Shown here piece after piece: positions 31,303 through 35,904 of a stretch of DNA of 35,904 nt. The notes under the pieces are model-generated. The model was not told where the DNA came from, searched no databases, and worked only from the letters and a program-made list of their open reading frames with translations. Position numbers and translations under genes: made by a program. The DNA comes from JBILXY01 sp044378055. GTDB lineage: Bacteria > Patescibacteriota > JACMRA01. The first letter of the stretch is position 1; the number at the start of each line of letters is the position of its first letter. The stretch is taken from contig JBILXY010000010.1 in NCBI GenBank assembly GCA_044378055.1, positions 1 through 35,904 on the forward strand, in the 5' to 3' direction.

Positions 31303-32091
31303 ATGAACAATCAATCAACAAAATTATCAGTTTCCATGGTGGCTTTTACAACCATAGTTCGTAAAGAAGTAGTCCGTTTTATAAGGATTTGGGGGCAAAC
31401 AATTTTACCACCAGCTATTACCCAAAGCTTATATTTCTTAATCTTTGGAACTATTATCGGATCGCAAATTAGCAGAATTAATGGTTTAACTTACATGCAA
31501 TTTGTAGTTCCAGGAATTATTATGATGGCCATAATTACCAATAGTTATTCCAATGTTTTAAGCTCGTTTTTCGGGGCTAAACTACAAAAATTTATTGAGG
31601 AAGTTTTGGTTTCGCCAACCCCAAATTGGGTAATGATGTTCGGCTATGTCGGTGGCGGAGTACTACGAGGAATAATTGTCGGTATCGTTGTTTTTGTCGT
31701 TTCTTTTTTATTTACAGCCCCAACTGTTAGTAACCCACTTTTGGTTATTTTCTTTTCCGTTCTTACGGCTATCGTGTTTTCTTTGGCAGGTTTTATGAAT
31801 GCAATTTTCGCCCAAAAGTTCGACGATTTATCTATTATCCCAACTTTCATTTTAACCCCATTAACTTATTTAGGTGGAGTGTTTTACTCGATTAATAGTC
31901 TGCCAGGTATTTGGAAGCAAATTGCAATGTTCAACCCAATTGTTTACATGGTGGATGGTTTCAGGGCTGGCTTTTTCGGAGTATCCGATTTTCAAGTTTG
32001 GTACAGTGCCAGTTTATTAATATTCGTAGCAGTAGCTTTGTCTGCAGGAAATTTGTATCTGCTGAAAAAAGGAATAGGAATTAAGGCATAA
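31303..32091 (+). CDS. ABC-2 type transporter permease
   Basis: The 262-residue permease has an amphipathic N-terminal region (TTIVRKEVVRFIRIWGQTIL) and about six membrane segments, including ALSAGNLYLL at the end. It has the ABC-2 family features YMQFVVPGIIMMAIITNSYS, FGAKLQKFIEEVLVSPTPNW and TPLTYLGGVFYSINSLPGIW. It pairs with the upstream ATPase; together they make a full half-transporter set working as a dimer of each. It ends against a terminator shared with the convergent 32111 gene. Confidence 0.92.
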   Translation: MNNQSTKLSVSMVAFTTIVRKEVVRFIRIWGQTILPPAITQSLYFLIFGTIIGSQISRINGLTYMQFVVPGIIMMAIITNSYSNVLSSFFGAKLQKFIEEVLVSPTPNWVMMFGYVGGGVLRGIIVGIVVFVVSFLFTAPTVSNPLLVIFFSVLTAIVFSLAGFMNAIFAQKFDDLSIIPTFILTPLTYLGGVFYSINSLPGIWKQIAMFNPIVYMVDGFRAGFFGVSDFQVWYSASLLIFVAVALSAGNLYLLKKGIGIKA

Positions 32092-32115
32092 AAAAAGTAG
32101 CATTGGTTTGCTACT
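32092..32115 (-). terminator. Terminator of the 32111 gene
   Basis: On the minus strand, arms AGTAGCA/TGCTACT are followed by seven Ts; the hairpin overlaps the gene's TAG stop. Confidence 0.75.
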
Positions 32116-32437
32116 GGGTTAAATATTCAACTTTAAACTGTACTAAGTTGATGTTCAAAGTTATGGGATACTTTGATATGTGAATAATATGAGTATTATC
32201 GTGAGGCTCAAATTTTACTCCCTGTACAAAGATTTTTTGGTAACGATTAAAATGAGTAATTGTTACTCTTAAATCTACCTCACTGTCCATCATTAACTCG
32301 ATTCCACCTAGGTTTATTTCTAATCCTTTTTGAAAAAATTTTAAATCAACCTCTAGCAGAGACTCAGACTTAGATCTGCAATCTAATATTGTCCTCCAAA
32401 ATAATGGAGAAAACAAATTGTTATAGTAATGTATCAC
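32111..32437 (-). CDS. Orphan small protein, Shine-Dalgarno-led, GTG start
   Basis: The 108-residue protein has no recognised family and is beta-rich (LLEVDLKFFQKGLEINLGGI, SEVDLRVTITHFNRYQKIFV). AAGGAG lies 6 nt before the GTG at 32437. A TTGACA on the minus strand at about 32498-32493 overlaps the TTGTCA box of the divergent 32528 gene, because TTTGTCAAA is palindromic. It ends at its own terminator. Confidence 0.6.
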   Translation of the reverse strand: MIHYYNNLFSPLFWRTILDCRSKSESLLEVDLKFFQKGLEINLGGIELMMDSEVDLRVTITHFNRYQKIFVQGVKFEPHDNTHIIHISKYPITLNINLVQFKVEYLTQ

Positions 32438-32527
32438 TATTTGCTCCTTTTTATTACAACCGGCTAACTTGAAAAATATGTTATTGCTAAGTTTGTCAAA
32501 ATTTTCTAAATCGAATATCCTAATTAT

Positions 32528-32962
32528 ATGAACCCAAACGAGTTTTACACTCCGCCTAATTTAGAAATGCCAAGTTCTAATCCTACTACTCCAGATAGTT
32601 TTGGTCAGTTACCAACTCAGTCTAATATTGCTTCAGGCTTGGAAAAAGAAGGCACTTTCACTAGAAGTATTCAGAAAAGCAGAGTGTTTAAACAGGCTGC
32701 CAAGGTTGTAATTAATACCCGTCAACAACTTGTGGACTATTTAAAACAAAGTAAACTAGATTTATTAACTTCTTCAGTTGAATTTGCCAGAACAGGAGAT
32801 TTTATTACAAGTAGCTATGTTGTTTATACAGAATACAATGGTTACAAGGAGAACTTAAGTGATTTTGTGGAAAGGTTTCCAGCCCTTCGTCAGTCTGTTG
32901 AAGCCCTTCGCGAGAAATTACGCCCTGTTCAAAGTGGTTTAAATATAGGATCGAGGCAATAA
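32528..32962 (+). CDS. Conserved-looking protein of unknown function
   Basis: The 144-residue protein has a Pro/Ser-rich, disordered N-terminus (about 45 residues), then a helical body (FKQAAKVVINTRQQLVDYLK, YNGYKENLSDFVERFPALRQ). There is no membrane helix or catalytic motif. TTGTCA, a 17-nt spacer, TATCCT and 6 nt lead to the ATG, a strong leaderless-type start. Its position 44 nt upstream of frr hints at a housekeeping role, without proof. Confidence 0.65.
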   Translation: MNPNEFYTPPNLEMPSSNPTTPDSFGQLPTQSNIASGLEKEGTFTRSIQKSRVFKQAAKVVINTRQQLVDYLKQSKLDLLTSSVEFARTGDFITSSYVVYTEYNGYKENLSDFVERFPALRQSVEALREKLRPVQSGLNIGSRQ

Positions 32963-33006
32963 GTTATCGTTGACATATTCTGGAATAAAAACTTGGCTGA
33001 ATTATT

Positions 33007-33552
33007 ATGAGCAGCTATAAATTCCTTCCAGCAGATAAAATTATTGAACATTTAAAGAAAAGATTAGTTTCAATCAGAACAGGAAGAGTAAACGCCACCG
33101 TTTTAGATAATATTTTAGTAACAGCTTACGGCGATAAAATGCCTATTCAATCAATCGCAACAGTTAATGTTCCAGAATCTGGTCAATTACTTATTACCCC
33201 ATTTGATAAAAGTTTGAACCAGGCTATTGAAAAAGCAATTTTTGATGCCAACATCGGGGCCAGCCCAATTAACGACGGAGCTGGAATTCGTTTAATGTTT
33301 CCACCGCTAACTGAAGAGGCAAGAATGAAAAGAGCTAAAGATGTAAATGTACATGAAGAAGAAACCAAAATTACTGTTCGTTCTGAAAGACAGGATATTT
33401 TAAAGCAGTTAAAAGCTTCCAAAGATGCCGGAGAAATTAGCGAAGATGAATTAAAAAGACAGGAAGTTGCTATTCAAAAAGAAGTAGATACCTTAAACAA
33501 AGAAATTGAAGTTTTGTGCCAAGACAAAAAAGCCGATTTAATGAAGGTTTAG
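33007..33552 (+). CDS. frr: Ribosome recycling factor
   Basis: RRF splits post-termination ribosomes together with EF-G. The 181-residue protein matches the family along its length: the N-terminal helix EHLKKRLVSIRTGRVNATVL, the beta domain AYGDKMPIQSIATVNVPESG, LLITPFDKSLNQAIEKAIFD, GIRLMFPPLTEEARMKRAKD, and the long C-terminal helices. Length is close to the normal 185. TTGACA at 32970-32975 ends 31 nt before the ATG. Confidence 0.96.
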   Translation: MSSYKFLPADKIIEHLKKRLVSIRTGRVNATVLDNILVTAYGDKMPIQSIATVNVPESGQLLITPFDKSLNQAIEKAIFDANIGASPINDGAGIRLMFPPLTEEARMKRAKDVNVHEEETKITVRSERQDILKQLKASKDAGEISEDELKRQEVAIQKEVDTLNKEIEVLCQDKKADLMKV

Positions 33553-33592
33553 TTTGAAGTTTAACAGTTTCAGAATCTCTCTTTTAGTCTGA

Positions 33593-34312
33593 TTAGACAC
33601 TAGGTTCTTTTTTATCGAAATAATTAACATCTGAACCGTAATCTGGTTTGGCTATTAAATCTTGATTTGCTTCTTGAACAGGGTAGGGGTTGAATGGCTG
33701 GTTTGGTTGTAGAATAGGATTATTTCTGAAAGGGGTGTTTCTTTTTGCCTGTAAAGCTGCATTTAACAAGCTGTTAGCCTGGGCCAGTTCTTGTTCTTTA
33801 GCCATAACATTTTGAATGGCATTCAATGGGTTTTCATCTACAATTTTCTTTAAGGATTGAATCTGCCTTATTTTTTCAAGATTTCCTTGCTCTTCAAAAT
33901 CTATAAATACATTGGCTTCTTTGGCTTTTTGATCAGCAATTCTGTCGTTCCATTTTTTCAAAGTAGCGTTATAATTAAGCAAAGCCAACTGATCGTTTAA
34001 ATCATCCACCACCGGTTGTCTGGTGTAAACCATTTCCTTTGGTTTGGTGTTATACAAAAAATATTTTAAAACATAAATTTCGCTGTCTCTGCCATTAAAC
34101 CTTCCCAAAGCTAAATATCCGCCAATACCCACAATTGGAATACAGGGAATAGCAGCATAAGGGCCAGCACCAGGAGAAGCTTGATTAATTAAACTGTAAA
34201 CCAAAACCGCAAAAAGCCCGAAACCAAGGGCATAGCCGAACTGCCTTAAGTTCATGCCAAAAATAATTTTGTCTCCAGAATCTAAAAACTGCGGAATTTG
34301 ATACGATGCCAC
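33593..34312 (-). CDS. PrgI-family membrane protein (VirB3/type IV secretion-like)
   Basis: The 239-residue protein begins with the PrgI pattern: a short strand (YQIPQFLDSGDKIIFGMNLR), two membrane helices (QFGYALGFGLFAVLVYSLI and AAIPCIPIVGIGGYLALGRF), and NGRDSEIYVLKYFLYNTKPK. A long Gln/Asn-rich cytoplasmic tail follows. PrgI proteins act with VirB4-type ATPases in conjugation or pilus-like machines. No VirB4 gene is seen in the window. It is convergent with frr. Confidence 0.82.
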   Translation of the reverse strand: MASYQIPQFLDSGDKIIFGMNLRQFGYALGFGLFAVLVYSLINQASPGAGPYAAIPCIPIVGIGGYLALGRFNGRDSEIYVLKYFLYNTKPKEMVYTRQPVVDDLNDQLALLNYNATLKKWNDRIADQKAKEANVFIDFEEQGNLEKIRQIQSLKKIVDENPLNAIQNVMAKEQELAQANSLLNAALQAKRNTPFRNNPILQPNQPFNPYPVQEANQDLIAKPDYGSDVNYFDKKEPSV

Positions 34313-34399
34313 ATCTTTATTATACCCTACTTTTCACAAATTGGAAACCCTAGATTGTAACCTCGCCAACACCACTATCCTGAATTTAGCTCCACGGTC

Positions 34400-34420
34400 A
34401 TCCTGAACTTGTTTCAGGAT
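34400..34420 (+). repeat. TCCTGAA/TTCAGGA palindrome
   Basis: ATCCTGAACTTGTTTCAGGAT can form an 8-bp hairpin; a shorter partial copy (TATCCTGAATTTA) lies just before at 34377-34387. It is a single complete copy of a third palindrome type, between the PrgI gene and the 34524 gene. Confidence 0.6.
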
Positions 34421-34523
34421 CAAAAGCGAGATAACACCAATCCACATTTTTACTTTACCAACCACTAAAACTGTGCTTACATAAATAAGTAAACAATTTT
34501 ATAGTATTTTGAGAGGAAGGTTT

Positions 34524-34946
34524 ATGAGTAGTGGAAAAACTAATTGGGGTCTTTGGTGTGTTGGATCGTTTGTTGTTGTTTTATCAATTTTAGGGCTTTG
34601 GGCTATTCATATTCCTAAAGAAAATTTGCGAAATGATGTAACAATAACTGAAGATGTTCAATTTACATCTACTATTGCGAAGAGATTTCTCATTGACACA
34701 AAATCAGGCTTTGGAACAATTATTCTTAAGTTTAATGAAGATGGAAGTCTAAATATTGATGGGGGAAATATGGCAGGAGCACCTTTATCGTTTGAACTGA
34801 TTTTAACAATCAAACACGAAAATGGAAAATTACAAACCATTTTTTTAACAGATAAAAAAAGAATCTTGCTACCCTTCTTGCCAGCAAGTATGATAAAAGG
34901 TGTAACATTAAACCAACTAAGTTTATCCGTTTTAGTTGGCAGCTAA
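34524..34946 (+). CDS. Orphan single-pass membrane protein, Shine-Dalgarno-led
   Basis: The 140-residue protein has an N-terminal membrane helix (WCVGSFVVVLSILGLWAIHI) and an outer domain of beta character (SFELILTIKHENGKLQTIFL). No family is known to me. GAGAGGAAGG lies 3 nt before ATG 34524; TTACAT and TATAGT with a 17-nt spacer are a likely promoter. A longer TTG start at 34509 falls inside the ribosome site and is rejected. Its own terminator follows. Confidence 0.62.
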   Translation: MSSGKTNWGLWCVGSFVVVLSILGLWAIHIPKENLRNDVTITEDVQFTSTIAKRFLIDTKSGFGTIILKFNEDGSLNIDGGNMAGAPLSFELILTIKHENGKLQTIFLTDKKRILLPFLPASMIKGVTLNQLSLSVLVGS

Positions 34947-34956
34947 TAAAACTAAA

Positions 34957-34987
34957 ACAGATCTTCGTGTTGGGGGTCTGTTTTTAT
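34957..34987 (+). terminator. Terminator of the 34524 gene
   Basis: Stem CAGATC/GGTCTG, extended by AA/TT, with a loop and then a T-run. Confidence 0.75.
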
Positions 34988-34992
34988 TTTGG

Positions 34993-35304
34993 CTATTTTT
35001 CCCAGAATGGTTTTCCCTCAACCTCAATTTTATTTTTTAGCTTTAAGTTATCCAAATTTTCCCACTGTAAAACATCGAATAGAAACGGAATTCTTAATTG
35101 GTTTAACTCATTTTTAATAGTGAAAACATCCAGTTTAGCTTTAGAGAATAAGCATAAATCAATATCTGAAAATTCTTTAAAATCTCCCCTTGCCCTTGAT
35201 CCAAAAATTACTACTTTGGATAATTCTGGAATTGTTTTAAGGTAATTTTGAATTATTTCAACCTCTTTATTTTGCAGGCCGAATTTTGTATTTTGTGCTA
35301 ACAT
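34993..35304 (-). CDS. mntA: MntA-type nucleotidyltransferase antitoxin
   Basis: The 103-residue minimal nucleotidyltransferase has the exact GSX10DXD signature in VVIFGSRARGDFKEFSDIDL. In MntA-HepT systems this enzyme adenylylates the HepT RNase and silences it. It overlaps the end of the HepT gene by 38 nt, which fits translational coupling. The start at ATG 35304 follows HepT. The short C-terminal part (FLFDVLQWENLDN) is standard for the family. Confidence 0.88.
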   Translation of the reverse strand: MLAQNTKFGLQNKEVEIIQNYLKTIPELSKVVIFGSRARGDFKEFSDIDLCLFSKAKLDVFTIKNELNQLRIPFLFDVLQWENLDNLKLKNKIEVEGKPFWEK

Positions 35305-35698
35305 ATGTTTGTAGAGAGATTAATTCTGGATAAAATTGATTATAAATTTTAGGAAAAATAGACTGAATTTCTTTCTCGTCGTAATTATGGCTGGAATAAT
35401 TTCGAGTTGTTAACATTTCATCCCATATATAAAAATCTGATAGAATATTGGCTTTCACAGCCTCTTTAATACTTTCTCTTGGTGTTTTGGCTATAATTTG
35501 TTCGAACTCTAAAATATCTTTAACCAACTTCCATGCCAGTTCAATTGTAAATTCGTATCTTTGAAAATAAGCATCACGGGTGATTTCGTCTATTCTTGAA
35601 ATATTCTTTGTATGAATTTCAGAAAGTTTAGCTAAAGCTTTGGAATAGTTAGTAAACCTGTCTACAATTTTTTCAGAGTTAGATGGAATGTTGGTCAT
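35267..35698 (-). CDS. hepT: HepT-type HEPN toxin (HI0074-like)
   Basis: The 143-residue all-helical HEPN protein shows the RX4HXY RNase motif in TTRNYSSHNYDE. It has the family's FEFTIELAWK-like patch (YEFTIELAWKLVKDILEFE) and TPRESIKEAVKANIL. It precedes and overlaps the MntA gene. TTGACA lies 32 nt before ATG 35698. The pair forms a toxin-antitoxin unit; possible roles are genome stabilisation or phage response. Confidence 0.87.
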   Translation of the reverse strand: MTNIPSNSEKIVDRFTNYSKALAKLSEIHTKNISRIDEITRDAYFQRYEFTIELAWKLVKDILEFEQIIAKTPRESIKEAVKANILSDFYIWDEMLTTRNYSSHNYDEKEIQSIFPKIYNQFYPELISLQTYVSTKYKIRPAK

Positions 35699-35871
35699 TA
35701 TAAAGTTAATTTATTATTCCAGCGATGATTTGTCAAAAATTTACAAAACCAAATTAATGTGCATAAATTAACTATTAGACTAATATTTTAGACTTAAAGA
35801 AACAAACAGGGTGACAAAAATACTACCTTAGCTCATAATTACAAGGTTTATTAATATTAAACTGAGATACT

Positions 35872-35904
35872 ATGAGTTCAGAACCTAAAAAATACACAAA
35901 ACCA
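35872..35904 (+). CDS. Start of a gene cut by the window edge
   Basis: ATG 35872 opens MSSEPKKYTKP and remains open for 11 codons to the edge. It lies 173 nt from the divergent HepT gene. Nothing more can be said. Confidence 0.35.
   Translation, partial: MSSEPKKYTKP

Noticed and set aside
1..35904. Alternative genetic code with TGA as Gly
   Set aside because: TGA ends well-defined genes such as the RAYT (11256-11258) and 12719 (13079-13081), and conserved proteins have no internal TGA.

Overview
The window looks like a piece of a small, AT-rich bacterial genome of the Candidate Phyla Radiation (Patescibacteria). The reasons are short intergenic gaps, mostly single-gene transcription units, PrgI-like and MltG-like proteins beside housekeeping genes, large secreted proteins with an N-terminal anchor, and many lineage-orphan small proteins. 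TGA is used as a normal stop, so recoding as in SR1/Gracilibacteria is not indicated. I cannot name the phylum with confidence (a Katanobacteria- or Microgenomates-like lineage is a guess).

Layout. 1-3200: two paralogous surface proteins on the minus strand with an IS481-like transposase remnant between them. 3300-5850: mltG, a membrane protein and a Smr-domain protein. 5869-10495: a cysteine desulfurase, a small orphan gene, a small membrane protein, recF, another orphan and rsmE. 10538-11329: a REP-associated tyrosine transposase (RAYT) gene flanked by inverted copies of its hairpin repeat. 11375-16600: a Trm11-like methyltransferase, an orphan, secY, two microproteins, a DnaQ-like exonuclease and HU. 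16720-20840: a glycosyltransferase whose 3' end is overwritten by repeat DNA, an unknown gene, a 354-bp MITE-like element, an orphan, tRNA-Arg(CCT), an NTP pyrophosphatase and a small membrane protein. 21016-23420: typA split into two ORFs by an antisense orphan gene. 23525-26296: a TrlF-like PHP-plus-SMC-type ATPase. 27191-30283: an HTTM/DCC fusion beside a Thr/Ala/Ser-repeat wall protein. 30386-32091: an ABC-2 transporter. 32528-34312: an unknown protein, frr and a PrgI-family protein. 34993-35698: an MntA/HepT toxin-antitoxin pair.

The main discovery is a family of about 19 short elements. Each has a GTAGC head followed by a hairpin of roughly 17 nt. The stem sequence differs between copies but base pairing is kept. 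A GTAG-type foot beside a palindrome is the classical signature of REP elements moved by RAYTs, and a RAYT gene sits in the window between inverted copies. Copies and larger composites lie inside reading frames: the cysteine desulfurase, RsmE, the RAYT itself, and the 3' ends of two other genes. They add peptides in frame, as Rickettsia palindromic elements do. Several copies carry extra tandem 3' arms.

Two styles of gene start are visible. Thirteen genes, mostly conserved ones, have a TTGACA-like -35 box ending 29-33 nt before the start codon, which predicts leaderless mRNAs. A second class of small orphan genes, plus HU, has a Shine-Dalgarno sequence, and several of these have their own terminator. 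One of the orphan genes interrupts typA.
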